Below, one piece after another: positions 55,901 through 64,000 of a stretch of DNA of 64,000 nucleotides (positions are counted from its first letter, which is position 1; the number at the start of each line of letters is the position of its first letter). The stretch covers positions 1-64,000 of the forward strand of contig JAGFBZ010000911.1 in the NCBI GenBank assembly GCA_018398805.1, in the 5' to 3' direction. Under the pieces are notes generated by a model that ran no database searches, was not told the origin of the DNA, and was given only the letters and a program-made list of their open reading frames with translations. Origin of the DNA: Hirundichthys speculiger. Taxonomy: Eukaryota; Chordata; Actinopteri; Beloniformes; Exocoetidae. The position numbers were made by a program, and so were the translations under genes.

Positions 55901-57745
55901 CAGGTCTGAGATGCTCCTCCTCAGGTCTGTGGAGCTTCTCCTCAGGTCTGTTGAAGTTCCTCCTCTGGTCTGTGAAGCTCCTCCTCAGGTCTGTTGAAGC
56001 TCCTCCTCTGGTTTGAGATGCTCCTCCTCAGGTCTGTGAAGCTCCTCCTCAGGTCTGAGAAGCTGCTCCTCAGGTCTGAGAAGCTCCTCCTCAGGTCTGT
56101 TGAAGCTCCTCCTCAGGTTTGAGAGGCTCTTCCTCAGGTCTGTTTAAGCTCCTCCTCTGGTTTGAGATGCTCCTCCTCAGGTCTGAGAAGCTGCTCCTCA
56201 GGTCTGAGAAGCTCCTCCTCAGGTCTGTTGAAGCTCCTCCTCAGGTTTGAGAGGCTCTTCCTCAGGTCTGTTTAAGCTCCTCATCAGGTCTGAGATGCTT
56301 CTCCTCAGGTCTGTTGAAGTTCATCCTTAGGTCTGTTGAAGCTCCTCCTCAGGTCTGTTGAAGCTCCTCCTCAGGTCTGAGAAGATCCTCCTCCTCCTCA
56401 GGTCTGTTGAAACTCCTCCTCAGGTCTGTTCAAGCTCCTCCTCAGGTCTGAGAAGCTCCTCCTCAGGTCAGTTGAAGCTCCTCCTCAGGTCTGAGAAGCT
56501 CCTCCTCAGGTCTGTTGAAGCTCCTCCTCAGGTCTGTTGAAGCTCCTCCTCAGGTCTATTGAAGCTCCTCTTCAGGTCTGTTGAAGCTCCTCCTCAGGTC
56601 TGAGAAGCTCCTCCTCAGGTCCGTTGATGCTCCTCCTCAGGTCTGAGAAGCTCCTCAGGTCTTTTGAAGCTCCTCCTCAGGTCTGTTTAAGCTCCTCCTC
56701 AGGTCTGTGAAGCTCCTCCTCAGGTCTGTTGAAGCTCCTCCTCAGGTCCGTTGAAGCTCCTCCTCAGGTCTGAGAAGCTCCTCAGGTCTGAGAAGCTCCT
56801 CCTCAGGTCTGTTTAAGCTCCTCCTCAGGTCTGAGAAGCTCCTCCTCAGGTCTCTCTCTGCCATCATCTCCCAGTAATCCTGTTAGCCAGTCAGGTGTGT
56901 CACAGTCACATGGTCAGCCTCCTCCTGTTGCCACGGCGATCCAGCGTTAACCAGGACACAGAGCTTCAGCTCCTGAAGATGAGGAGATGTCCTCCAGTCA
57001 GACCCTCAGACTATCAGTCACCTACCGACAAACCAGAACATGAAGGCCACTCCCACCTGAGCAGAACACCAGTCCAACGCCACCCAGCTAAGAAACCACA
57101 GAACACAAGCTCCACGTTTTACTGAGACTTAAAATGCTTTACAAGAACTGTTGGACATTTTTGTTCAAAAGTCTCAATTCTTTGAAATTTGAGGTTTTAT
57201 AGCAAAAATTTGTGGCTCATTTTATACAAAAAGGTTGTATATTATATTATTTTATTTTATTTTATATAATGTTGTAGTATGTTTATCTGATCTTATTTAA
57301 TGTTATTTTATTTTAATTTAATCCCTGTTCTCTGATGTCTGTCAACGTCCTTCACGCCTCCTGCTCTCTTGGCTCCAGACTCGTCTCCTCCTGTCTTAAG
57401 GAGACCACGTGTCTCCCTGCAGGAAGCATCACGTTTCTGGACGTGTCTCAGCTCCCTGGACAGTTGTCCCGCTCCTCTGCCAGTAACGAGCTTGTCCTCT
57501 GGACCGTTGTCCCGCTCCTCTGCCAGTAACGAGCTCGTCCTCTGTGTCTCGTCCTCTGGACAGTTGTCCCGCTCCTGCCAGTAACGAGCTCGTCCTCTGT
57601 GTCTCATCCTCCAGGCTCTGGCTGCTGAGGCGGGTCATGTGACCACCGCGGGTCCGGCCCAGGACGTCCCCGTTAAACCAGCGGCCCACAGCATCGGCAC
57701 CCAGACCAGCCAGCCTCCATCTGCTGCAGCCGCCTTCTTCAGCAG
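37861..57745 (+). CDS. kif26a: KIF26-family kinesin-like gene, 5' exons (best match kif26a); continues past the window
   Basis: Four exons join in phase 0, 0, 0 and then 2, with GT-AG junctions. Exon 2 carries a CxxC pair in [15 protein letters not shown]. Exon 3 starts [15 protein letters not shown], has the second pair in [20 protein letters not shown], and ends near [11 protein letters not shown]. Exon 4 ends SAAAAFFSR. This order of CxxC block, DP...LL.KL block, second CxxC block, YLEG.W motif and AA.FF.R just before the motor region is what I recall of KIF26A and KIF26B N-termini. The RKRL and serine/threonine/proline-rich spacers favour KIF26A. KIF26 proteins are atypical kinesins that bind microtubules without usable ATPase activity and act in signalling and cell adhesion. 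The motor exons are not in the window. Introns 1-4 are 5.1, 11.9, 2.0 and over 6.2 kb and are full of minisatellites. Confidence 0.65.
37921..39029. other. kif26a intron 1, first part; diverged DNA repeat
   Basis: About 38,400-38,760 (gtttggaccattgtcctgtc, cagtctccagctgtcagaca) resembles a common fish DNA-transposon repeat, the same kind as at the right end of the window. No exon seen. Confidence 0.35.
39030..39486. repeat. 37-bp minisatellite with CRE (TGACGTCA), left part
   Basis: About 12 units of gcatgacgtcagtatcaatg followed by tctcctgatcggtcaga or the gtttaga variant. The palindromic cAMP-response element TGACGTCA is present in almost all units. Interrupted by the hAT element at 39,487. 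Confidence 0.95.
39487..40721. mobile_element. Non-autonomous hAT element (1,235 bp) inside the CRE array
   Basis: 15-bp perfect terminal inverted repeats CAGTGGTTCCCAAAC and GTTTGGGAACCACTG, with a perfect 8-bp target duplication gtttagag at 39,479-39,486 and 40,722-40,729. The target word is part of the minisatellite unit. The interior is AT-rich with no transposase frame. Confidence 0.95.
40722..42645. repeat. 37-bp CRE minisatellite, right part
   Basis: About 52 further units. Higher-order copies are visible: the mark ccttatcggtcagagcatg at about 41,936 recurs exactly 333 bases (nine units) later, and the mark cactatctatg at 40,960 recurs 370 bases (ten units) later. A minority of units have lost the CRE (catgacatca, catgatgtca, cataacgtca). 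Confidence 0.95.
42646..43027. other. End of kif26a intron 1
   Basis: Unique sequence up to the acceptor gttcttgtttttgcag before exon 2. No other feature seen. Confidence 0.4.
43028..43300 (+). CDS. kif26a: kif26a exon 2
   Basis: 91 codons, phase 0 at both ends. Begins [19 protein letters not shown]; has a run of seven Glu codons (gag)n before [19 protein letters not shown]; ends TTALK with donor AAG|GTCAGG. GC- and CpG-rich against its surroundings. Confidence 0.75.
43540..44705. repeat. 24-bp minisatellite, about 48 units, in kif26a intron 2
   Basis: Units of cagggttcctggttccagtc plus ttgg. Since 24 is a multiple of three, frames on both strands stay open with an 8-residue period (up to about 300 codons). 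These are not genes. Confidence 0.95.
44760..45260 (-). repeat. Old interspersed DNA-repeat relic
   Basis: The run gagggcctgaagaccacgga then catccagtaa, followed by ctgactccagtttctctgag and ggactgtagatgaggagatc, matches my memory of a widespread fish DNA repeat. Coding is destroyed; family not resolved. Confidence 0.35.
45261..46327. other. kif26a intron 2, unique part
   Basis: No exon, element or array that I can support. Confidence 0.3.
46328..47570. repeat. 28-bp minisatellite array, reverse orientation (copy 1 of a duplicated block)
   Basis: About 44 units of CTAGAGGCTGCAGTTCCTCT plus spacer. Variant units (tctagctaccactag, tttctctccgaccac) recur in fixed order, showing multi-unit amplification. 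Confidence 0.95.
47571..47752. mobile_element. Terminal fragment of a hAT-like repeat (copy 1)
   Basis: caggtgtgttggcacaggtg and a terminus-like gaggaccaggattgagaaat resemble the 3' end of a fish hAT element. An identical copy lies 1,052 bases downstream at 48,623-48,804. Confidence 0.5.
47753..48618. repeat. 28-bp minisatellite array, reverse orientation (copy 2)
   Basis: About 31 units with the same variant order as in copy 1. Confidence 0.95.
48619..48850. repeat. Second copy of the hAT-like fragment, then a unit orientation switch
   Basis: Bases 48,599-48,816 appear identical to 47,547-47,764. At about 48,806-48,845 one reverse unit is joined tail to tail with one forward unit (agaggctgcagcctccagtg). 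Confidence 0.75.
48851..50528. other. kif26a intron 2, unique part with a SINE relic
   Basis: About 49,535-49,700 (gctgctgcctcacagctgga, agggtcctggttc, ctccagtttagtcc, aactgcccccagg) is a diverged relative of the SINE at 51,411. About 50,120-50,260 (ttatcaacctttttcacc, cacgacacc) looks like a decayed hAT terminus. No exon seen. Confidence 0.4.
50529..50665. repeat. Degenerate telomere-like repeat (TTAGGG/TTAGAG)
   Basis: gggttagggttaggg is followed by a mixture of gttagtt, agagttag and ggttag units. Interstitial and imperfect. Confidence 0.75.
51411..51800 (+). mobile_element. tRNA-derived SINE (DANA/Mermaid-like)
   Basis: Starts agggcagcacggtggcttag, A-box-like tggcttagtggttagc, B-box-like ggttcgaacc, a long body, and an (ATGG)n tail. 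Perfect 10-bp target duplication gctcagtggt at 51,401-51,410 and 51,801-51,810. A G homopolymer of about 13 bases sits just after the B box. Confidence 0.92.
52005..52059. repeat. Perfect 27-bp inverted repeat with a 1-base spacer
   Basis: Left arm 52,005-52,031 and right arm 52,033-52,059 are exact reverse complements (inner part atggcata / tatgccat). A second hairpin, TTTTGGGTATGC with 3-base loop, lies next to it at 51,975-52,001. Both are inside the hAT element. Confidence 0.95.
52254..53737. other. kif26a intron 2, unique part
   Basis: Contains a short 13-bp-type repeat (tggtccagactgg) at 52,500-52,605. No exon or element otherwise supported. Confidence 0.35.
53738..54905. repeat. 28-bp minisatellite array, forward orientation
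   Basis: About 42 units, chiefly GAGGAACTGCAGTCTCTAG plus TGTTCRGTA. This subfamily (TGTTC in place of TGGTC, GTCTCTAG in place of CCTCTAG) is largely private to this array. Confidence 0.95.
55192..55641 (+). CDS. kif26a: kif26a exon 3
   Basis: 150 codons, phase 0 at both ends. Acceptor tgcccccttcag; donor ACG|GTAAGA at 55,642. Begins [18 protein letters not shown]; CxxC in [10 protein letters not shown]; Ser/Thr/Pro spacer; [17 protein letters not shown] near the end. The frame stays open past the donor into the GAT repeat, to 55,866. Confidence 0.8.
55675..55862. repeat. GAT/GGT trinucleotide microsatellite in kif26a intron 3
   Basis: Almost pure (gatgat/gatggt) units starting about 33 bases after the exon 3 donor. 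Confidence 0.95.
55870..56860. repeat. 21/22-bp minisatellite, acceptor-like units
   Basis: About 45 units of ctcctcctcaggtctgagaag or the gttgaag variant. Each includes a pyrimidine tract ending CAG|G, resembling a 3' splice site in sense orientation to kif26a. Confidence 0.95.
56861..57440. other. kif26a intron 3, unique part
   Basis: AT-rich (tattttattttattttata near 57,248-57,270). No exon seen. Confidence 0.35.
57440..57612. repeat. Three imperfect copies of a roughly 50-bp unit just before exon 4
   Basis: gttgtcccgctcctctgcca then gtaacgagctcgtcctct occurs three times, abutting the exon 4 acceptor. Confidence 0.85.
57615..57745 (+). CDS. kif26a: kif26a exon 4
   Basis: 131 nt, phase 0 in and phase 2 out. 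Begins [20 protein letters not shown]; ends [12 protein letters not shown] plus AG, with donor AGCAG|GTCAGT. The acceptor tcatcctccag matches the repeat unit just upstream. The split Arg codon before the expected motor-side exon fits KIF26 genes. Confidence 0.7.
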
Positions 57746-57877
57746 GTCAGTGTCTGCAGAACAGTAACACCTGAGTTCCTCCCAGATCTACCTGAGAGCA
57801 GGACAGTTACACCTGAGTTCCTCCCAGATCTACCTGAGAGCAGGACAGTTACACCTGAGTTCCTCCCAGATCTACCT
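57746..57877. repeat. Three copies of a roughly 45-bp unit
   Basis: cacctgagttcctcccagat then ctacctgagagcaggacagtta, three times, directly after exon 4. Confidence 0.8.
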
Positions 57878-58415
57878 GAGAGCACCACTAGAGGCTGCAG
57901 TTCCTCTACTGGCCGCTAGAGGCTGCCCTTCCTCTACTGACCACTAGAGGCTGCAGTTCCTCTACTGACCACTAGAGGCTGCAGTTCCTCTATGACCACT
58001 AGAGGCTGCAGTTCCTCTACTGACCACTAGAGGCTGCGGTTCCTCTACTGACCACTAGAGGCTGCAGTTCCTCTACAGACCACTAGAGGCTGCGGTTCCT
58101 CTACTGACCACTAGAGGCTGCACGAGGCTGCGGTTCCTCTACTGACCACTAGAGGCTGCGGTTTCCTCTACTGACCACTAGAGGCTGCGGTTCCTCTACT
58201 GACCACTAGAGGCTGCGGTTCCCCTACGACCACTAGAAGCTGCAGTTCCTCTACCGACCACTAGAGGCTGCAGTTCCTCTACTGACCACTAGAGGCTGCG
58301 GTTCCTCTACAACCACTAGAGGCTGCGGTTCCTCTGCTGACCGCTAGAGGCTGCAGTTCCTCTACTGACCACTAGAGGCTGCAGTTCTTCTATTGACCAC
58401 TGGAGGCTGCAGTTC
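57878..58415. repeat. 28-bp minisatellite array, reverse orientation
   Basis: About 19 units of CTAGAGGCTGCRGTTCCTCT plus ACTGACCA, in kif26a intron 4. Confidence 0.95.
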
Positions 58416-59159
58416 CAGTAGAGGCTTAGCAGTTCAGGTCTTCATAGACAGATTTACATCAATAACAACTGAATGTGGAATTTATTCAAACTTATCAGGT
58501 AATATTTAATGAAACTACTATTTTATCTAGAATTAGCATTGATGGGGGTCATTTAGGAACTTAGGAGTGAATTTGGAGGTTAAACAGGTTTTGTTGCTGG
58601 ATCTTCATCAGGGCTCGTTTTCAGTCCAACAGCAGTCTGTAAATATTCAGCAGTTCTATAAAAAGACCTGAACCAAGTCTGGATGTGAACTTGTTCCAGT
58701 GAAATGTAGATTTTGACCTCCATCTCACACTGCAGTCGTGCTGGGAAGCGATTATTCTCCCTCCAGCGTGAACCTGTTTGATCAGCTCAGACGTCCACGG
58801 CCTGGTGGTGCTGCTGTAATCCTCAGACAGCTTCCTGTCAGCAGCTAACAGGAGCTGTAATTGTTGCTGAGGAGGCTGAAACGCTCCAGCGCTCAGCTTT
58901 AATTCCTGCTGTCAGACGGCTGAAGGAGGAAATTAAAATGCTGGACGTGCTTGCAGACCTGCATCCAGGTTCCAGCCTGTTTTCATCCCAGGAATGTAAT
59001 TTACCAGAGGAGGAAGCTCTCTTCACCATCTGAGATATAAAATCCTCCCTCTTCCTCAGAGGGAGCTGAGTCTGGAGACTCCTGTTGGACTCCTCCATTA
59101 CTGGAGCTGAGGTCACTGACGGAGGTCAAAGGTCCATGGTGGTTGGGTTCTGGGGGGTC
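58416..59159. other. Unique intronic stretch
   Basis: Between two arrays. 58,700-59,080 is non-repetitive and mixes AT- and GC-rich words (ggaaattaaaatgctg); it could be a conserved intronic element, but only a cross-species alignment could say. Confidence 0.25.
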
Positions 59160-59550
59160 TGGGGGGGTCTGGAGACTGTACTGGACCTGCTGGAGACTGG
59201 ACTGATCCACCAGGACCTGCTGTGGACCAGACTGATCCAACAGGACCTGCTAGAGCCCAGACTGAACCACCAGAACCTGCTGGAGACTGGACTGATCCAC
59301 CAAGACCTGCTGGAGACTGGACTGATCCACCAGGACCAACTGGAGACCAGACTGGACCTGCTGGAGACCAGACTGATCCACCAGGACCTGCTGGAGACTG
59401 GACTGATCCACCAGGACCAACTGGAGACCAGGCTGGACCTGCTGGAGACCAGACTGATCCACCAGGACCTGCTGGAGACCAGACTGATCTGACAGGACCT
59501 GCCGGAGACTGGACTGATCCACCAGGACCTGCTGGAGACCAGGTTTTCCT
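59160..59550. repeat. 30-bp minisatellite
   Basis: Units of gactgatccaccaggacctg then ctggagactg, with shortened forms. Frames on both strands stay open in 10-residue periods. Confidence 0.9.
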
Positions 59551-59849
59551 CTGAGCTCCAGTTCTGGTCTCAGCAGAAGTGGTCGTGTGTGAGGATGTTG
59601 GTAGATGCTGATATGAGGTCTGAACGTGGAAGTTGGTCCCAGATGCAGTGAAAATGGAAACGTATTGTGAACGTGGACTGACACAGGTATCTGCTGACAG
59701 AAGCTAATGTGGTCCGGCTTCTGTCCCTCTGAGCTTCCTGCTGTCACTGAACATCTGCATGGTGTTTTCTGTCTCCACAGCTCAGGCCTCAGCTCTGAAG
59801 CTGATGATCCTCATCATGTTCACTTGTCTTCATCTAGATTTTTCTGCAC

Positions 59850-60680
59850 AAACATCTCCAACAGAATCTAGACCTGAATCTAGACCTGATGACCTGCTCT
59901 CCTTTGATGGTCCATGAATCTAGACCTGAATCTAGACCTGAATCTGGACTTGATGAGCTGCTCTCCTCTGGTGGTCCGTGAATCTAGACCTGAATCTAGA
60001 CCTGATGACCTGATCTATGGTCATGAATCCTGATGACTCTGACCTGATCCCCTGCTCTCCTTTGATGGTCCATGAATCTAGACCTGAATCTGGATCTGAC
60101 TCTGGACCTAATGAGCTGCTCTCCTGTGTTGGTCCATGAATCTAGACCTGAATCTGGATCTGACTCTGGACCTGATGAACTGCTCCCCTTTGATGGTCCA
60201 TGAATCTCGACCTGAATCTAGACCTGATGACCTGCTCTCCTTTGATGGTCCATGAGAATCGACCTGAATCTAGACCTGATGACCTGCTCTCCTTTGATGG
60301 TCCATGAATCTAGACCTGAATCTAGACCTGAAGACCTGATGACCTGCTCTCCTGATTGATGGTCCTGAATGAATCTAGACCTGAATCTGACCTGAATCCT
60401 GGACCTGATCTAGATGAATCCTGCTCCTGATGATGGTCCATCTGACTGAATCTAGCGAATCTGACCTGAATCTGGACCTGATGACCTGCTCTCCTGTGAT
60501 GGTCCATGAATCTCGACCTGAATCTAGAGCTGATGACCTGCTCTCCTGTGTTGGTCCATGAATCTAGACCTGAATCTGGACCTGAATGTGGACCTGATGA
60601 GCTACACTCCTGTGGTGGTCCATGAATCTAGACCTGAATCTAGACATGAATCTGGACCTGAATGTAGACCTGAATCTGGA
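59850..60680. repeat. Complex tandem repeat (gaatctagacctgaatct...)
   Basis: Units of about 60 bp made of gaatctagacctgaatctag, cctgatgacctgctctcc and tttgatggtccat, with internal 12-bp (tctagacctgaa) expansion. Confidence 0.9.
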
Positions 60681-60989
60681 CCTGATTCTGTGGACTGCAT
60701 CTACATTGACACCAGGTCTGTCAGATAAACGTCTGAACTCAACTGAACCTCATACATGGTCCAAATATCTTCTAAAACCTTCTAAACCTGTCCACAATGG
60801 TTCTGCTGATACCAGAACCATCATTGACTTGAATGGCTTCATTCACAGTGTCGTTCTACAACTGTCTCACATTCTGTGGATCCTGGTCTTCAGACCTCTG
60901 ACCTGGACCTGCTTTGTCTCTTGGCTGCTCCTGAACCTTCTGTCCATAAAGGTCATGAGTGTCCACACACCCTTCAATGTTCTCAGCAG

Positions 60990-61313
60990 ACTCCAGGGGG
61001 CTGTTGGGGGTCAGGGTTGGGTTGGGTCTGTCAAGACCAGGACCAGGACCAGAAACTAGACTCTGATTCATCAGACCTGGCTGTGGTCCCACCACGGTCA
61101 ATGGTGGTACCAGAGAAGGTCCTGCTGTTGTAGCTGAACCAGGAACCCACCAACACCCCCCCCATCAGACTCCAGGGCAGCTGTTGGGGGTCAGGGTTGG
61201 CAGTCTGTCAAGACCAGGACCAGGGCCCAGAAACCCACCAGGGTCCCACCACAGTCAATGGTGGTACCAGAGAAGAAGGTCCTGCTGTTGTAGCTGAACC
61301 AGGAACCCACAAC

Positions 61314-61345
<32 letters not shown>
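60990..61345. repeat. Tandem duplication (about 180 bp, two copies), each ending in poly-C
   Basis: Both copies share ggctgttgggggtcagggtt or its variant, gtcaagaccaggaccag, gtcaatggtggtaccagaga and gctgaaccaggaaccca. The second ends in a 30-base C run at 61,316-61,345, the first in a short C run. Confidence 0.9.
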
Positions 61346-61439
61346 ATCAGAGGTCTTTGAAGTCCAGCAGTGGAGGGTGTCAGACGTCTCATGAAGTATT
61401 CATGACGAGCGTGTCAGCGGCCAGAGGGCGGGGCCAAGA

Positions 61440-61960
61440 GAAGACCGAGGGGAGAGATGGGAGGGAGGGTGGGACGCAGACAGACGGAGGGGGAGGGGAG
61501 GGGAGGGGGAAGGGGGAGGGGAGGAGCGCTGGAGCTCCGTCGGTGTTTCCCAGCAACAGCACAATCCAGACGCTTCATTCTACCTCTTGTTGGAGTCCTT
61601 CACCCTCCTCTGCTGCTGCCGCCTCCTTTCATCCCTCCATCTCTGCCTCTCCAGGAGGAGGAGAGGGAGGAGGGAGAGGGAGGGGGGAGAGGGAGGAGGG
61701 AGGAGAGGGAGGAGGAGGGGAGGGAGGAGGGGAGTGGAACAGCATTGCGATACAGACGGCAGGAACAGACCGAGGAGCTGCAGGAGAGAAGAGGAGGAGG
61801 TAAAGAAACAGGTCATAACAGAAGAGGAGAGGGTGAAGGATGGACACAGAGGGGAGGAAAGGAGGAGAGGGTGACTGATGGAGAGAAGAGAGGGAGAGAG
61901 GATGAGGAAGGCAGGAAAAGATGGTTGATTAATCAAAGAAAAGAGGGATAAAAGGAGGGA
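61440..61960. repeat. Purine-rich low-complexity tract (GGGA/GGAG)
   Basis: Dense gggaggggagg and ggaggagagg runs around a more complex core at 61,545-61,640. Several stretches have four or more G-runs (for example 61,485-61,525), so G-quadruplex formation is plausible. Arg/Gly/Glu-rich frames here are compositional. Confidence 0.85.
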
Positions 61961-63044
61961 AACCAAGGATTTGATGAGAGGTGGATCGAGAGATCTGCAG
62001 GAAGATTTAGAGGTGGAGGTGTGACGGATGGACAGATGGACGGATGGACAGATGGATGGAATGACCAGCTGAATCTCTGCAGAACTTTATCGTTGGTTCC
62101 TGGAAACTTCTGGGACACTGACTGATGCTGCACGTGGACGGATGGACAGATGGACAGATGGATGGACGGTTCAGGGACACAGCAGATGAGAGGAACCTGT
62201 TGGACTGAAGACGTCTTCTGAACTTTGGGATGTGGTTTCATGGAAACGACAGAAGAATGAAGTGATGAAGACTGAGGAGCATTCTCCAGTCTTCAGTTCA
62301 GGAGGAGATTCTGGTTCAGGTCTCAGTGACTCCTGAGCTGATGTTCTGGTTGGAGTCAGAGGGATCATTGACTCTTGGAGCATCTGAAACCATTTGAACA
62401 CAGATCACCTTCAGAACATCTGGACCCTGCAGGAGTTCTTAAAGGATCCGGATCCCGCTGACCCGTTGGAAGGTTTTGGGTTCTGTTCAGACCTCTCTGA
62501 GATCTAAGAGGACTTCGGTTCTGTGGAGAAGGTTGGATCCTGGAACAGATTTCCCTCAGTCAGCGTCGGGTTCTTGATCCGGATTAAATCTCCATGATGA
62601 TGAATGAGGACCAGGAGACGTCTGGAGGGAGGTGACTGGGCTGATGATGGACTGGAAGGAAGCGTGAGTAGAAAAGTTTGAAGTAGGTTGTAGAGAGTTT
62701 GAACGCCTGAACGAGGTGAAGAAGCTATTGGTGCTACAGGGCTCGTTAACATTTATGTGGGCTCGTAAAGTAAAACAGTTTCATGACTCTGAGCTCTTCC
62801 AGCTGTCAGACGCCCTCAGAGCTTCAGGAACTGATTAGTAGATCATCTGAGGCTCTGGATGATGAATCCTGAAGACTTCTGCTCCTGGTTTCTGAACCTG
62901 AATCTGCTGCTCTATAGAGTTACATTAAAAAAGTCCTGCATTTGACACATTTATCTCCAGATTTCAGCTGCTAAAAAACAAAATACTTAACTGAGGTTTT
63001 TGTCTTTATTGAAGTGATACATAGAAATACGGACCTGGATTAAA
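61961..63044. other. Intronic flank with GGAY tetranucleotide repeats
   Basis: 62,022-62,170 has gatggacagatggacggatg-type repeats in two blocks. The remainder to 63,044 is unique with no exon recognised; in particular I do not find the next kif26a exon. Confidence 0.4.
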
Positions 63045-63865
63045 CTCACTGGAGGGTGCAGTTCCTCTACTGACCACAAGAGAGTGTAGTTCCTCTATTG
63101 ACCATTAGAGGCCGCAGTTCTTCTACCGACAACTAGAGGTTGCAGTCTCTCTACTGACCACTAGAGGCCGTAGTTCCTCTATTGACCACTAGAGGCTGCA
63201 GTTCCTCTACAGACCACTAGAGGCGGTAGTTCCTCTATTGACCACTAGAGGCTGCAGTTCCTCTACAGACCACTAGAGGCTGTAGTTCCTCTACAGACCA
63301 CTAAAGGCTGCAGTTCCTCTACAGAACATTAGAAGCTGCAGTTCCTCTACAAACCACTAGAGGCTGCAGTTCCTCTATTGACCACTAGAGGCTGCATTTC
63401 CTCTACAAACCACTAGAGGCTGCAGTTCCTCTATTGACCACTAGAGGCTGCATTTCCTCTACAAACCACTAGAAGCTGCAGTTCCTCTACAAACCACTAG
63501 AGGCTGCAGTTCCTCTATTGACCGCTAGAGGCTGCAGTTTCTCTACCGACAACTAGAGGCTGCAGTTCCTCTACCGACCACTAGAGGCTGCAGTTCCTCT
63601 GCCGACCACTAGAGGCTGCAGTTTCTCTACCGACAACTAGAGGCTGCAGTTCCTCTACCGACCACTAGAGGCTGCAGTTCCTCTACCGACCACTAGAGGC
63701 TGCAGTTTCTCTACCGACAACTGGAGGCTGCAGTTCCTCTACCGACCACTAGAGGCTGCAGTTCCTCTACCGACAACTAGAGGCTGCAGTTCCTCTACCG
63801 ACCACTAGAGGCTGCAGTTCCTCTATTGACCACTAGAGGCTGCAGTTCCTCTGCTGACCACTGGA
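63045..63865. repeat. 28-bp minisatellite array, reverse orientation
   Basis: About 29 units, more diverged at the left end (aagagagtgtag, gaggccgtag) and nearly uniform at the right end. Confidence 0.95.
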
Positions 63866-64000
63866 GGCAGGTCTCTTTCTGTATGTGCCAGGGTTCCAAA
63901 CCATCACGCCTCCACCACCGTGCTTGTCAGTGGGTCTGAGGTGTTCCTGGTATCCTCCAAACATGGCTCTGGTTTCTGGTCTCATTGTTCCAGAGGTCTG
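63866..64000. repeat. Fragment of a diverged DNA repeat at the window edge
   Basis: accatcacgcctccaccacc then gtgcttgtcagtgggtctgag resembles the repeat fragment noted at 38,400-38,760. It runs off the window. Confidence 0.4.

Noticed and set aside
61357..61966. Arg/Gly/Glu-rich frames of about 130-165 codons on the + strand and Leu/Pro/Ser-rich ones on the minus
   Set aside because: Compositional products of a purine-rich tract. No KIF26 motor sequence is visible in them.

Overview
This is nuclear DNA from a vertebrate, almost certainly a teleost fish and probably a percomorph (inference). Evidence: GT-AG exons in vertebrate gene families, a cardiac/slow-type sarcomeric myosin, L2/CR1/Rex1-type LINEs, hAT and Tc1 elements, a tRNA-derived SINE ending in GGAT repeats, and very many minisatellites. 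By my own addition of block lengths, about a third of the window is tandem repeat.

Layout. 0-5 kb: a LINE tail, a 45-bp array, a dead Tc1 element and a decayed C1q-like relic. 5.4-7.2 kb: a 28-bp minisatellite split by a LINE. 7.5-12.5 kb (+): a three-exon C1q-domain gene with one frameshift in exon 1; its large intron holds an L2-type LINE that itself contains a hAT MITE and a solo LTR. 12.9-16 kb: two arrays. 16.9-17.65 kb (-): a single-exon InaF-motif (INAFM) membrane protein in a GC-rich island. 17.8-19.1 kb and 20.6-21.5 kb: arrays. 22.0-27.8 kb (-): a full-length, intronless cardiac/slow-type myosin heavy chain with one homopolymer frameshift and a close TATA box. 28.9-31.0 kb: a 13-bp array full of AP-1 and E-box motifs upstream of that myosin. 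31.4-36 kb: MITEs, a LINE and a hAT transposase remnant. 36.1-37.6 kb: a 34-bp array.

37.9 kb to beyond the right edge (+): 5' exons of a KIF26-family kinesin-like gene, best matched to kif26a. They are at 37,861-37,920 (tentative), 43,028-43,300, 55,192-55,641 and 57,615-57,745. The introns hold a 37-bp array with a CRE motif in nearly every unit (split by a hAT element), a 24-bp array, many blocks of the 28-bp family, a hAT element with a nested SINE, and a 21/22-bp array. The motor domain lies beyond the window.

The genes do not form an operon or an evident shared pathway. The themes of the window are tandem-repeat growth, mobile elements landing inside those arrays, and the unusual intronless myosin. 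The 28-bp family occurs as nine blocks in both orientations, and part of one unit sits at the predicted transcription start of the myosin. All family assignments are from recognition by eye; no alignment or database search was run.
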